The notes under the pieces: generated by a model
Told to the model about the DNA's origin: nothing
Databases searched by the model: none
Seen by the model: the letters and a program-made list of their open reading frames with translations, nothing else
Made by a program: the position numbers and the translations under genes
Assembly: GCF_002028455.1 (NCBI RefSeq)
Contig: NZ_MWUM01000008.1
Coordinates: 1 to 64,000, forward strand
Direction: 5' to 3'
From: Zoogloea sp. LCSB751
GTDB lineage: Bacteria > Pseudomonadota > Gammaproteobacteria > Burkholderiales > Rhodocyclaceae
DNA length: 64,000 nucleotides
Shown: in pieces, positions 1 through 9,600 of the stretch
Layout: the number at the start of each line of letters is the position of its first letter
Position numbering within the stretch: the first letter of the stretch is position 1

Positions 1-531
1 GCCAGCAGAACCGCTCGCTTGTTCAACCGCCGATCGCCCAGCTGTATCGTCCCGAACTCGTCTCTCGCCCAACTCATTAGCCAGCCTCGTCAATTATTTG
101 GCATGAAGCATACAGGCTGGAGAGTTGTGTGTAAGGGGATGCGTCTAGGGAGCGCAAAAGTCCCTGAAATCTTCATGTCCTTGATGGGGCAAATCAAGAC
201 TCTGCGCCGTGGAGTTCATGATGTCGGGCCGATAAAGGGAGAGGAGTCCCTGAACATGCTGCCGACGGATGCGGGGTATAAGGTTCATAAGTTCCGGTGG
301 GAATCCCGTTATGAATTGAATGATCCTTTCAAACCCGTCATCGTCGTGCAGTTAAGTACCGGACGGGGGAAAGACAAGGATGTGCGCCCGACGATCTCCG
401 AGCAGGAGGCTGTCGAATTGTTCGACGCCGTGGTGAACTCCATCCGCCTGCGCCCCACCGACCGGGCTGTGCACGGTGCAGGTCTGATCGCGCCGGCGCC
501 TGGTGCCGTGTCGGGAGACCGGTTGGAGTGA
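1..531 (+). CDS. C-terminal part of a Tli4-like (type VI lipase immunity) protein, 5' end outside or degraded
   Basis: The reading frame is open to the left edge of the window, so the true start is not visible. The last ~110 residues look like the C-terminal domain of Tli4 immunity proteins: a tract LRRGVHDVGPIKGEES, then KFRWES, then VVQLSTGRG, and an end of the form EAVELFDAVVNSIRLRP. Tli4 proteins are periplasmic partners that neutralise Tle4-type phospholipase effectors of type VI secretion. The 60 residues before this tract look less like the family, so the gene may be a fragment or carry a frameshift. No effector or VgrG lies on the visible side; the next gene is lipA on the opposite strand. 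The family call rests on pattern recognition only. Confidence 0.5.
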   Translation, partial: ASRTARLFNRRSPSCIVPNSSLAQLISQPRQLFGMKHTGWRVVCKGMRLGSAKVPEIFMSLMGQIKTLRRGVHDVGPIKGEESLNMLPTDAGYKVHKFRWESRYELNDPFKPVIVVQLSTGRGKDKDVRPTISEQEAVELFDAVVNSIRLRPTDRAVHGAGLIAPAPGAVSGDRLE

Positions 532-587
532 TTCAGCGCCGGCGGAGGGAACACCGCAGCAGCCAAATGAAGAAGCCCGAAATGAAA

Positions 588-621
588 CAAGGGCCGGCTG
601 CGCTATGCAGGCCGGCCCTTG
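588..621. terminator. Bidirectional hairpin between the Tli4-like gene and lipA
   Basis: An 11-bp perfect inverted repeat (CAAGGGCCGGC and its complement) encloses a 12-nt loop. It lies between two convergent genes, with A/T pairs at the base on both sides, so it can end transcription in both directions. Confidence 0.7.
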
Positions 622-655
622 CCGTATGAGTGCTACAAACCCGTAAGCGGCTTGG

Positions 656-1603
656 TTACACCACGCCGGCTCCATGCGCCTGCTGATCCGCCCAGTAACT
701 CGACCGGACCATCGGGCCGCAGGCGGCGTTCTTGAAGCCCATCTTCAGCGCTTCGGTCTCGAACATCTTGAAGGTGTCGGGATGGACGTAGCGCAGCACG
801 GGCAGGTGGCCGCCGGAGGGCTGGAGGTATTGGCCGATGGTGAGCATGTCCACGTTGTGGGCGCGCATGTCGCGCATCACTTCGAGGATTTCCTCGTCGG
901 TTTCGCCGAGGCCGACCATCAGGCCGGATTTGGTGTTGACCTCCGGGTGGCGGGCCTTGAACTGCTTGAGCAATTCCAGGGAGTAGGCGTAGTCGGCACC
1001 CGGGCGGGCCTGCTTGTAGAGGCGCGGCACGGTTTCCAGGTTGTGGTTCATGACGTCCGGCGTGGACTGGTCGAAGATGTCCAGGGCCACGTCCATGCGG
1101 CCGCGGAAGTCGGGCACCAGCACTTCGATGGTGGTCTTGGGGCTGGCTTCGCGGGTGGCGCGGATGCATTCGACGAAGTGCTGGGCTCCGCCGTCGCGCA
1201 GGTCGTCCCGGTCTACGCTGGTGATCACCACGTAGTTGAGGCGCATTGCGGCGATGGTCTTGGCCAGGTTGGCCGGCTCGTTGGCGTCCAGCGGCTCGGG
1301 GCGGCCGTGGCCGACGTCGCAGAAAGGGCAGCGGCGGGTGCAGATGTCACCCATGATCATGAAGGTGGCCGTGCCCTTGCCGAAGCATTCGTGGATGTTG
1401 GGGCAGGAGGCTTCTTCGCAGACGGTGTGCAGCTTGTGCTCGCGCAGGGTGTCCTTGATCTCGTTGAAGCGTTCGGCTTCGACGCCTGCGCCGAGCTTGA
1501 TGCGGATCCAGTCGGGCTTCTTGAGGCGTTCGGCGGGAACGATCTTGATGGGGATACGGGCGGTTTTTTCGGCGCCGCGTTGCTTGCGGCTCTCGGAATC
1601 CAT
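656..1603 (-). CDS. lipA: Lipoyl synthase
   Basis: Radical SAM enzyme that inserts two sulfur atoms into protein-bound octanoyl groups to form lipoyl cofactor in the cytoplasm. The 315-residue protein has both iron-sulfur cluster motifs of the family: the auxiliary cluster [12 protein letters not shown] and the radical SAM CxxxCxxC motif (CTRRCPFC). The C-terminal RSSY serine that ligates the auxiliary cluster is also present. The ATG start gives the usual family length. It lies 5 bp downstream of lipB on the same strand, so the two steps of lipoate assembly are co-transcribed. Confidence 0.97.
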   Translation of the reverse strand: MDSESRKQRGAEKTARIPIKIVPAERLKKPDWIRIKLGAGVEAERFNEIKDTLREHKLHTVCEEASCPNIHECFGKGTATFMIMGDICTRRCPFCDVGHGRPEPLDANEPANLAKTIAAMRLNYVVITSVDRDDLRDGGAQHFVECIRATREASPKTTIEVLVPDFRGRMDVALDIFDQSTPDVMNHNLETVPRLYKQARPGADYAYSLELLKQFKARHPEVNTKSGLMVGLGETDEEILEVMRDMRAHNVDMLTIGQYLQPSGGHLPVLRYVHPDTFKMFETEALKMGFKNAACGPMVRSSYWADQQAHGAGVV

Positions 1604-1608
1604 TGAAT

Positions 1609-2238
1609 CTAATCCTTTGGTAAGGCGGTGGGCGGTACTTCGGGAAAATGCCGCTGGAGGTGGCCGAGAAGCCGTTCGGCGACTTCGTCGGGGCCTTCAG
1701 TCACGCCGAAGTCCTTGAGTTGTATTGTCTTGAGCCCACTATAGCCGCAAGGGTTGATCCACGTAAACGGGGTTAAATCCATGTCGACGTTAAGGGAAAG
1801 GCCGTGATAACTGCAGCCGTTGCGCACGCGCAGGCCGAGGGCGGCGACCTTCTCGCCGGCGATATACACGCCGGGGGCGCCGTCCTTGCGTTCGGCGACG
1901 AGGCCGTAGTCGGCGATGCAGTCGATGATGGCCTGTTCGAGCAGGTTCACCATTTCGCGCACCTTGAGGTGGCGGCGGTGCAGGTCGAGCAGCAGGTAGG
2001 CGACCACCTGGCCGGGGCCGTGGTAGGTGATCTGGCCGCCGCGGTCGATCTTGACCAGCGGGATTTCGGTGGCGTGCAGCAGGTGTTCGGGCTTGCCGGC
2101 CTGGCCGAGGGTATACACCGGTGGGTGCTGGACCAGCCACAACTCGTCCGGGGTGGTCTCGTTGCGGCTGGCGGTGAATTCCTGCATGGCCCGCCAGGTG
2201 GGCTCGTAGGGCACCAGGCCCAGGTGGCGGACGATCAC
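1609..2238 (-). CDS. lipB: Octanoyl-[ACP]:protein octanoyltransferase
   Basis: Transfers octanoate from acyl carrier protein to the lipoyl domains of dehydrogenase complexes, giving the substrate for LipA. Family motifs are visible: PPVYTLGQ, the [12 protein letters not shown] stretch, the GVYI region and a Lys/Cys catalytic pair (KVAALGLRV and NPCGYSGL). The length of 209 residues is normal. The start overlaps the stop of the upstream YbeD-like gene by 4 bp, which suggests translational coupling. Confidence 0.96.
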   Translation of the reverse strand: MIVRHLGLVPYEPTWRAMQEFTASRNETTPDELWLVQHPPVYTLGQAGKPEHLLHATEIPLVKIDRGGQITYHGPGQVVAYLLLDLHRRHLKVREMVNLLEQAIIDCIADYGLVAERKDGAPGVYIAGEKVAALGLRVRNGCSYHGLSLNVDMDLTPFTWINPCGYSGLKTIQLKDFGVTEGPDEVAERLLGHLQRHFPEVPPTALPKD

Positions 2239-2504
2239 AGCACGACCTTGACCAGCGGGTGGGCGGTCAGCGCCCGGTAGAGATCGTCGAGCTGGGCCTG
2301 GGAGGTGGCGTTGACGGTACAGGTGATGGACAGGTAGTTGCCCTTGGCCGACGGGCGCATCTCCATCGAGGCGCCGTCGAAATCCGGTGCGTGCACCGTT
2401 ACCACTTCCAGCACCGCCTGGGCGAAGCCGTCCACCCGTGCGCCCATGATCTTGATCGGGAATTCGCAGGGGAATTCGAGCAGGGTGGTGCGTTCTTCAG
2501 TCAT
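2235..2504 (-). CDS. DUF493 / YbeD-like protein
   Basis: An 89-residue cytoplasmic protein of the YbeD family with the typical start LLEFPCEFPIKIMG and a predicted ferredoxin-like ACT-type fold. The family is nearly always found just before lipB, as here, and is suspected to be regulatory. Its molecular function is not established. It sits between dacC (12 bp upstream) and lipB (4-bp overlap), so dacC-ybeD-lipB-lipA are probably one transcript. Confidence 0.9.
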   Translation of the reverse strand: MTEERTTLLEFPCEFPIKIMGARVDGFAQAVLEVVTVHAPDFDGASMEMRPSAKGNYLSITCTVNATSQAQLDDLYRALTAHPLVKVVL

Positions 2505-2516
2505 CCGGTTTCTCGC

Positions 2517-3641
2517 TTACAAATTCTTGAACCACAGGCGGAGGGCGTCCCACAGGCGGCCGAACCAGCCGGCCTCCGGTACCTCGCTGAGGGCGACCAG
2601 CGGGTATTCGCCGATGGTCTTGCCATCCACCGACAGCTGCACGCTGGCGATCTTCTGGCCCTTGGTGAGCGGAGCGATCAGGTCCGGCGGGGTGACGATA
2701 TCGGTCTTCAGCTTCTGCGCATCACCCTTGGGGAGGGACAGTACCAGATCGCTCAGCACGCCGACCTTGACGGTGTTCTCGGCGCCCTTCCAGACGCGGA
2801 ACTCGCTGACGGCCTGGTTGGCGGAATAGACCTTGGCGGAGTCGAAGGCCAGATAGCCCCAGTTGAGCAGCTTCTGGGATTCCTGGGCACGCACGCTGTC
2901 GCTGGTGGCGCCGACCACCACCGAGATCAGGCGACGGTCGTTGCGCTTGGCGGAGGAGATCAGGCAGTAGCCGGCGCTTTCGGTGTGGCCGGTCTTGACG
3001 CCGTCGACGGTGGGGTCGAGGTAGAGCAGGCGGTTGCGGTTGGGCTGGCGGATCTTGTTGTAGGTGTATTCCTTGATGGAATAGATCGGGTAGAAGTCCG
3101 GGAAGTCGCGGATGATCGCGGTGGCCAGGGCGGCCAGGTCGCGCACCGAGGCCAGGTGGGTCGGGGCGGGCAGGCCGGTGGAGTTCTCGAAGTGGGTGTT
3201 CTTCAGGCCGAGGCGGGTGGCTTCCTTGTTCATCAGCTGCACGAAGTTCTCTTCGGAGCCGGCGATGGCTTCGGCCAGCGCGATGCAGGCGTCGTTTCCG
3301 GACTGGATGATCATGCCGTGGATCAGCTCCTTGACGGTGACCGGCATGTTGGGCTCGATGAACATCTTGGAGCCGCTGATCTTCCAGGCCTTTTCGGAGA
3401 CGGGCACGACCTGGTCGAGGGTGATGGTCTTGTTCTTGATCGCCGCGAAGGTGAGGTAGGCGGTCATCAGCTTGGTCAGCGATGCCGGCTCGATGCGCTC
3501 GTCGGGTTTCTCGGCGGTAAGTACCTGACCGGAGCCTACGTCGAGGAGCAGCCAGGCCCGTGCGGCGACAGTCGGCGGCACCATCTGGGCGAAGGCGAGG
3601 GTGGGAATCAGCAGCAGGATGAGGATGAAACGACGCAACAT
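2517..3641 (-). CDS. dacC: D-alanyl-D-alanine carboxypeptidase (PBP5/6 type)
   Basis: Removes the terminal D-Ala of peptidoglycan pentapeptides in the periplasm. The start at 3641 was chosen because it gives a clean signal peptide (MLRRFILILLLIPTLAFA); an upstream in-frame ATG would place ~43 residues of unrelated sequence before it. The three active-site motifs are present: SLTK, SGND and KTGH. The C-terminus ends in WFGRLWDALRLWFKNL, the amphipathic helix that anchors PBP5/6 proteins to the inner membrane. The length of 374 residues is normal. It is the first gene of the lipoate operon. Whether it is the equivalent of DacA or DacC cannot be decided here. Confidence 0.93.
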   Translation of the reverse strand: MLRRFILILLLIPTLAFAQMVPPTVAARAWLLLDVGSGQVLTAEKPDERIEPASLTKLMTAYLTFAAIKNKTITLDQVVPVSEKAWKISGSKMFIEPNMPVTVKELIHGMIIQSGNDACIALAEAIAGSEENFVQLMNKEATRLGLKNTHFENSTGLPAPTHLASVRDLAALATAIIRDFPDFYPIYSIKEYTYNKIRQPNRNRLLYLDPTVDGVKTGHTESAGYCLISSAKRNDRRLISVVVGATSDSVRAQESQKLLNWGYLAFDSAKVYSANQAVSEFRVWKGAENTVKVGVLSDLVLSLPKGDAQKLKTDIVTPPDLIAPLTKGQKIASVQLSVDGKTIGEYPLVALSEVPEAGWFGRLWDALRLWFKNL

Positions 3642-3769
3642 GGTGGGGGTGGGAGAAGCAAAAGCGCAATTATAGACACCCCGTCCGATGCCCGACGCCG
3701 GAGTTTGTAATGGTTTTTTTTGCACTGCAGCGGGAACTCCAGTAGTGTGACCCTGTCTGGATTCATGCA

Positions 3770-4087
3770 ATGCATCTCATTCGTCGCGGTCTCTCCCTCG
3801 TGCTGGCCTGTCTCGTGCTCATCTGGGCAGGGGCAGCCTTTGCCGACGATTGCATCGATGCGGCGGAGGACCTGGCCGATTGCATGCAGAGCGCAGAGCA
3901 GTTCCAGGTGCAGGCCGATCCCGAGGTCCTCGATTTGCACGGCGCCGATCCGCAGGATTGCCCTGCGCTCTCCAATGGTGTCCCGCTCCCCAATCTTCAT
4001 CTGATGGAAGTCCGCCCGGAAGCCGTTCCGCCGGTGTGGCACTCCGTCCTGCCGCAGCCCGCGGCACCGCCTCCCAGGCACTCCTGA
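3770..4087 (+). CDS. Small secreted protein ahead of the metal efflux operon
   Basis: A 105-residue protein with a clear signal peptide (cleavage near GAAFA/DD) and a mature part of ~80 residues with three cysteines and a proline-rich tail ending PPPRHS. I do not recognise a domain. Position and size resemble CzcI-type periplasmic proteins that precede czcCBA operons, but there is no His-rich metal-binding stretch. It is divergent from dacC and 120 bp upstream of the outer membrane efflux gene, so a role in metal sensing or operon control is only an inference from context. Confidence 0.6.
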   Translation: MHLIRRGLSLVLACLVLIWAGAAFADDCIDAAEDLADCMQSAEQFQVQADPEVLDLHGADPQDCPALSNGVPLPNLHLMEVRPEAVPPVWHSVLPQPAAPPPRHS

Positions 4088-4207
4088 ACGGCCAGCCCGC
4101 AAGGGCCGGCTGCGCCTTCACGTCTTGTTCCCGACGGGCCTTGTGTCGCCTGTCCGTTTTCGCATAACAAAACGAGAGCAGCGCCCCTTGGGTGCTGAAG
4201 AATTCGC

Positions 4208-5434
4208 ATGTTCAGGAAGTCTTTTCTGGCGGCCGCCCTTTTGCTGGTTGCCGCCCATGCCGTCGCCGACGGTGCCTCTACCTATTCCCTGCAAGCCCTG
4301 CGCGACGCCGCGCGGGCCGCGCATCCTTCCCTCGCCGCGGCCCGGGCGTCCGTCGAGGCCGGACGGGCGCAGGTGATCAGTGCCGGGGCTTATCCCAACC
4401 CGGAGGTAGAGTTTCTCGCCGGCCGTACCCGCGCCAGGGTGCCCGGTGCCACGACCGGGACGGTGCAGAGCCTCGAAGTTACCCAGCGCGTCGACAACCC
4501 CTGGCAGCGGGAAGCCCGCATCGATGCCGCCGGTTTTGCGCTGAGCGCCCGCGAGGCCGAGCGCCGCAGTTTCGAGAATGATCTGCTGGCCCGTCTCGAC
4601 CAACGTTTCTACGAACTCCTGCGTCGCGAGGCGGAATTGCGCGCGGCCAGGGAGGACCTGGGCCTCGCCGAGCAGATCCGCTCCCGCGTGGCGGTGCGCG
4701 TGCAGACCGGCGAGGCGCCGCGCTATGAACTGATCAAGGCGGACACCGAACTGCTCAATGCGCAGAAGTCGGCCGAAGGTGCCGCGCTGAGGGTGTCCCA
4801 GGCGCGGGCGGGCCTGCGGGCGCTGGTCAGTCCGGCATTGCCGGCCGAGTTCGCGGTGGAGGGCTCGCTGGCGACCAGCCCGGTGGTGCCGCCGCTCGAC
4901 AGCCTGCGGGCCGAGGTGCTGGCCCGCAACCCGGAACTGGCGCGCAGCCAGGCCGAGGTCAAGCGCGCCGAGCGCCAGCTCGAACTGGAGCGTCTGCGCA
5001 GGCATCCGGAGCTGGCCGTCAAGGTGACGGAAGAGCGAGACAGCGAGCTTCGCGACAGCCGCCTGGGCGTGATCCTCAGCGTGCCGCTGTGGGATCGCCG
5101 TCAGGGCCCGGTGGCCGAGGCGGGTGCTTTGCTGACCCGCAGCCGCAGCGAGCAGGCCGGCCAGGAGCTGGCCCTGACCCAGGCGCTGGAAGGCGCCTAT
5201 CGCCAGTACGAGATTGCCCGTACCCAGGTGAATGCCCTCGAGAACGGGATCATCCGCGAGGCCGAGGCCGCGCTGAAGGTGGCCGAGGCCGCCTACCGCT
5301 TCGGCGAACGCGGCATCCTCGACTACCTGGATGCCCAGCGGGTCTTCCGTGCCGCCCGCAATGAACTTATCGCCGCCCGCTACGAACTGCAGCTGGCTGT
5401 CATCGAAATCGAGCGCCTGCGCGCTGCCCAATGA
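4208..5434 (+). CDS. czcC: Outer membrane efflux protein, CzcC/TolC family
   Basis: Outer membrane channel of a tripartite metal efflux pump. The 408-residue protein starts with a signal peptide (LAAALLLVAAHAVA) and shows two OEP repeats, each long and helical with heptad Ala/Glu/Arg content, for example LRAEVLARNPELARSQAEV and LKVAEAAYRFGERGILDYLDA. The GILDYLDAQR tract is typical of the second OEP domain. Its stop overlaps the start of the membrane fusion protein gene by 4 bp. Confidence 0.9.
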   Translation: MFRKSFLAAALLLVAAHAVADGASTYSLQALRDAARAAHPSLAAARASVEAGRAQVISAGAYPNPEVEFLAGRTRARVPGATTGTVQSLEVTQRVDNPWQREARIDAAGFALSAREAERRSFENDLLARLDQRFYELLRREAELRAAREDLGLAEQIRSRVAVRVQTGEAPRYELIKADTELLNAQKSAEGAALRVSQARAGLRALVSPALPAEFAVEGSLATSPVVPPLDSLRAEVLARNPELARSQAEVKRAERQLELERLRRHPELAVKVTEERDSELRDSRLGVILSVPLWDRRQGPVAEAGALLTRSRSEQAGQELALTQALEGAYRQYEIARTQVNALENGIIREAEAALKVAEAAYRFGERGILDYLDAQRVFRAARNELIAARYELQLAVIEIERLRAAQ

Positions 5435-6651
5435 ACCGGATTGTCCCCATGAAGCTTCGACCGATTACCCTGGCCATGCTGATGGCTACCCTCGTCCTGT
5501 CCGCCTGCAGCAAGGATGCGGCGCAAACCACCGACAAACCGGCGGCTGATGCCAATGGCACGGCGGCCCTCGCGGAAGGCAGTGGGACCGAAATCAAGGT
5601 GGCGACGCCCGACGCCGCCCTCGTCAAGGTGCCGGCTGGTTTCGGTGCCGAGCTGAAGGTGACGCCGGCGGGGCAGAGCCCCATCGCCGATACCCTGCGG
5701 GTGGCCGGCAAGGTGGATTTCGACTCTCAGCGCGTGACCCGCATCGGCGCAACGGTGACCGGCCGCGTCATCGACATTCAGGCCCAGCTGGGTCAGCAGG
5801 TGAAGGTCGGCGACACGCTGGCGACGATCAACAGTACCGAGCTGAGCGCCGCCCAGCTGACCTATCTGAAAGCCCGTGCCCAGGCCGACCTGCAGGCGCG
5901 TAGCGTGGAGCGGGCGCGCCAGCTGTTCGCCGCCGACGTGATCGGCAAGGCCGAGCTGCAGCGTCGCGAGAGCGAACTGGCGATCGCCTCCGCCGAGCAG
6001 CGCGGCGCTGCCGACCAGCTGCGCGTGCTCGGCATGTCGTCCGCCGCCATCAACAAGCTGGGCAGTTCGGGCAGCATCAACTCGGTAACCTCGGTGGCGT
6101 CGACGATGGCCGGCGTGGTGGTCGAGCGGCCGGTGGCCCAGGGCCAGGTGGTGCAGCCCGCCGACGCACTCTTCGTGGTGGCCGACCTGTCCCGCGTGTG
6201 GGTGACCGCCGAGGTGCCGGAGCAGCAGGCCGCGCTGGTCAAGGCCGGCCAGGCGGTGGACATCGAGGTGCCGGCCCTCGGCACGCGGCTGACCGGCAAG
6301 CTGATCTACGTGGCCGACACGGTCAATCCGGAAACCCGCACGATCGCCGTGCGCAGCGTGGTGGATAACGCCTCCCGCCAGCTCAAGCCGGCGATGCTGG
6401 CGACGATGCTGATCCAGGCTGCGCCGGTGGAGCGGGTAGTGGTGCCGGCCCAGGCGGTGGTGCGTGACGGTGACGCGGATAATGTCTTCGTCGAGGTCGG
6501 GCCGCAGCAGTTCCGCCTGACCCCGGTGCGCCTCGGCCCCGACATGGACGGCCGCCGCGCAGTGCTGTCGGGCCTCAAGGCCGAGCAGCGGATTCTCGTG
6601 TCGGGGGCTTTCCACCTGAACAACGAGCGTAAGCGCAAAGAGCTGGAGTAA
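5431..6651 (+). CDS. czcB: Periplasmic membrane fusion protein, CzcB/CusB family, lipoprotein
   Basis: Adaptor linking the inner membrane RND pump to the outer membrane channel. A lipobox LSAC follows a hydrophobic stretch. If the internal ATG at 5449 is used, the signal peptide is a standard length; the ATG at 5431 overlaps the previous stop and adds six residues. The lipoyl/barrel-sandwich halves (TVTGRVIDIQAQLGQQVKVGD and AGVVVERPVAQGQVVQPAD) flank a helical hairpin, followed by beta-barrel and membrane-proximal domains. There is no His- or Met-rich N-terminus, so the metal cannot be read from it. The protein ends 9 bp before czcA. Confidence 0.92.
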   Translation: MNRIVPMKLRPITLAMLMATLVLSACSKDAAQTTDKPAADANGTAALAEGSGTEIKVATPDAALVKVPAGFGAELKVTPAGQSPIADTLRVAGKVDFDSQRVTRIGATVTGRVIDIQAQLGQQVKVGDTLATINSTELSAAQLTYLKARAQADLQARSVERARQLFAADVIGKAELQRRESELAIASAEQRGAADQLRVLGMSSAAINKLGSSGSINSVTSVASTMAGVVVERPVAQGQVVQPADALFVVADLSRVWVTAEVPEQQAALVKAGQAVDIEVPALGTRLTGKLIYVADTVNPETRTIAVRSVVDNASRQLKPAMLATMLIQAAPVERVVVPAQAVVRDGDADNVFVEVGPQQFRLTPVRLGPDMDGRRAVLSGLKAEQRILVSGAFHLNNERKRKELE

Positions 6652-6660
6652 GGACGGACC

Positions 6661-9600
6661 ATGATCGAATCCCTTGTCCGTGCTGCGCTCCGCCAGCGTC
6701 TGGTGGTGGTGGTGGTGGCCGTGGTGCTGCTCGCCTTCGGCCTCAACGCGGCGCGCAAATTATCGGTGGATGCCTTCCCCGACGTGACCAATGTGCAGGT
6801 GCAGATCGCCACCGAAGCCAAGGGGCGTTCCCCCGAGGAAGTGGAGCGTTTCGTCACCGTGCCGCTGGAGATCGCCATGACCGGCCTGCCCGGTCTGGAA
6901 GAAATGCGCTCTCTCAACAAACCCGGCCTGTCGCTGATCACCCTGGTGTTCACCGACGCGACCGATGTGTATTTCGCCCGCCAGCTGGTGATGGAGCGCC
7001 TGCTTGAAGTGGGCAGCCGGATGCCGGAGGGCGTGGTGCCGGTGCTCGGCCCGGTGTCCACCGGCCTCGGCGAGGTGTACCAGTACACCCTCGATCATCC
7101 GGACGATGGCAACCGTGAGCTGACCGAGAAGGAGCTGACCGAGAGGCGCATCGCCCAGGACTGGGTCGTGCGTCCGCTGCTGCGCTCGATTCCGGGCGTG
7201 GCCGAGATCAACTCCCAGGGCGGCTATGCGCGCCAGTACCAGGTGCTGGTCAATCCCGACCGCCTGCGCCATTACCAGATCACCGTGCGCGACGTGTACG
7301 AAGCGGTGGCCCGCAACAATGCCAACTCTGGTGGCGGCGTGCTGCCCCAGTACGCCGAGCAGTACCTGATCCGCGGCGTCGGCTTGGTGAAGAGCTTGTC
7401 CGACATCGGCGCCATCGTGCTGAAGGAGGTCGGCGGCACGCCGGTGTATGTGCGCGACGTGGCGGAAGTGACCTTCGGCCACGAGGTGCGCCAGGGCGCG
7501 GTGGTGAAGAACGGCGTCACCGAGTCGGTGGGCGGCGTGGTGATGATGCTGCGTGGTGGTAACGCCAAGGAGGTGGTCAGCCGCATCAAGGCGCGCGTGG
7601 CCGAGATCAACGAGAAGGGCATGCTGCCCGACGGCCTGCAGATCGTGCCCTACTACGATCGTTCCGAGCTGGTGGATGCGGCGCTCTACACCGTCATCAA
7701 GGTGTTGCTGGAGGGCATTGCGCTGGTGGTGGTGGTGCTGTTCCTGTTCCTCGGCGACGTGCGTTCGAGCCTGATCGTGGTGGCGACGCTGGTGCTGACG
7801 CCGCTGCTCACCTTCCTGGCGATGAACCATTACGGCATCTCGGCCAACCTGATGTCCCTCGGCGGCCTGGCGATTGCCATCGGCCTGATGGTGGATGGTT
7901 CGGTGGTGGTGGTGGAAAACGCCTTCGCGCGCCTCGGCCACGCGACCGACAGGGGCGAAAGCAAGGTGCGCATCATCTTCGACGCGGTGCGCGAGGTGTC
8001 CACGCCGGTGATCTTCGGGGTCAGCATCATCATCCTGGTGTTCCTGCCGCTGATGACCCTGCAGGGTATGGAGGGCAAGATGTTCGCGCCGCTGGCCTAT
8101 ACCATCGCGATTGCGCTGGCAGTGTCCCTGTTCCTGTCCCTGACCCTCACACCGGTGCTGTCGTCCTACCTGCTGAAGGGCGGTGCCGAGCACGACACCT
8201 GGCTGATCGCCAAGATCAAGGCGCCCTATCTGAAAATGCTCCACTGGGCGGTGGCCAACAGCCGCAAGACCGTCACCGGCGGGGTGGTCCTGCTGGTGGT
8301 CACGCTAGGCATGTTCCCTTTCCTCGGTACCGCTTTCATCCCCGAGATGAAGGAGGGGTCGGTGGTGCCGGGCATCAACCGGGTGCCGAACATCTCGCTG
8401 GATGAGTCCATCAAGATGGAGATGGAGGGCATGCGTCTGGTGATGCAGGTGCCGGGCGTCAAGTCGGCCATCTCCGGCGTCGGCCGCGGTGAATCGCCGG
8501 CGGACCCGCAGGGCCAGAACGAGTCGACCCCGATCGTCAGCCTCAAGCCCCGCGATGAGTGGCCGGCCGGGTGGACCCAGGACGACATCGCCGCGGCAAT
8601 GCGCGAAAAGCTGAAGGCCCTGCCCGGCGTGCAGGTGGTGATGGCCCAGCCGATCTCCGACCGGGTGGACGAGATGGTCACCGGCGTGCGTTCCGACGTG
8701 GCGATCAAGGTCTTCGGCGACGACCTGGACGAGCTGAAGCAGAAGGCCGAGGAGATCGCCCGCGTGGCCGGCGGCATCACCGGTTCCGAGGACATCCGTG
8801 TCGAGCGGGTCACCGGCCAGCAGTATCTGTCCATCGAGATCGACCGCCAGGCCATCGCCCGCCATGGCCTCAACGTGTCGGACGTGAACGACACCATCGA
8901 GGCGGCCATCGGTGGCAAGCAGGCGACCGAGGTGTATGAGGGCGAGCGGCGCTTTGCGTCGGTGGTGCGCCTACCGGAGAGCTTCCGCGACAACGTCGAG
9001 AAGATCGGCGACATCCTGCTCAGCACGCCGGGCGGCGCCCAGGTGGCGCTGGAGAACCTGGCGACGATCCGTGTCGCCGACGGTCCGGCGCAGATCTCCC
9101 GCGAGCTCGCCAAGCGCCGCATTGTGGTTGGTGTGAACGTGAAGGACCGGGATCTGGGTGGCTTCGTCGCCGAGCTGCAGAAGGCGGTGGATGCCAAGGT
9201 CAAGCTTAAGGAAGGCTATTACCTGGAGTGGGGCGGCCAGTTCCAGAACCTGGAGCGGGCCATGGGCCACCTGACGATCATCATTCCGGTGACCGTCGGG
9301 GCGATCTTTTTCCTGCTGTTCCTGCTGTTCGGCTCCCTCAAGCTGGCTAGCCTGATCATTCTGGTGCTGCCCTTTGCCAGCGTCGGCGGGGTGATCGGCC
9401 TCCTGGTGACCGGTGAATACCTGTCGGTGCCGGCCTCGGTGGGCTTCATCGCCCTGTGGGGGATCGCGGTGCTCAACGGGGTGGTGCTGGTGAGCTACAT
9501 CCGTAGCCTGCGCACCGAGGGCGTGCCGCTGGCCGAGGCGGTGGTGAAGGGGGCGACGCTGCGTTTCCGGCCGGTGATGATGACCGCGACGGTGGCCCTG

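Noticed and set aside
674..1606. Long open frame on the plus strand opposite lipA
   Set aside because: It is antisense to a clear lipA, is rich in Val/Gly/His as expected of a shadow frame in high-GC DNA, and has no ribosome site.
2259..3710. 483-codon open frame opposite dacC
   Set aside because: Antisense to the carboxypeptidase with all its motifs; composition is that of a mirror frame.
6760..8244. 494-codon His-rich open frame opposite czcA
   Set aside because: The His runs come from antisense reading of GTG/ATG-rich membrane codons of czcA; not a metal-binding protein.
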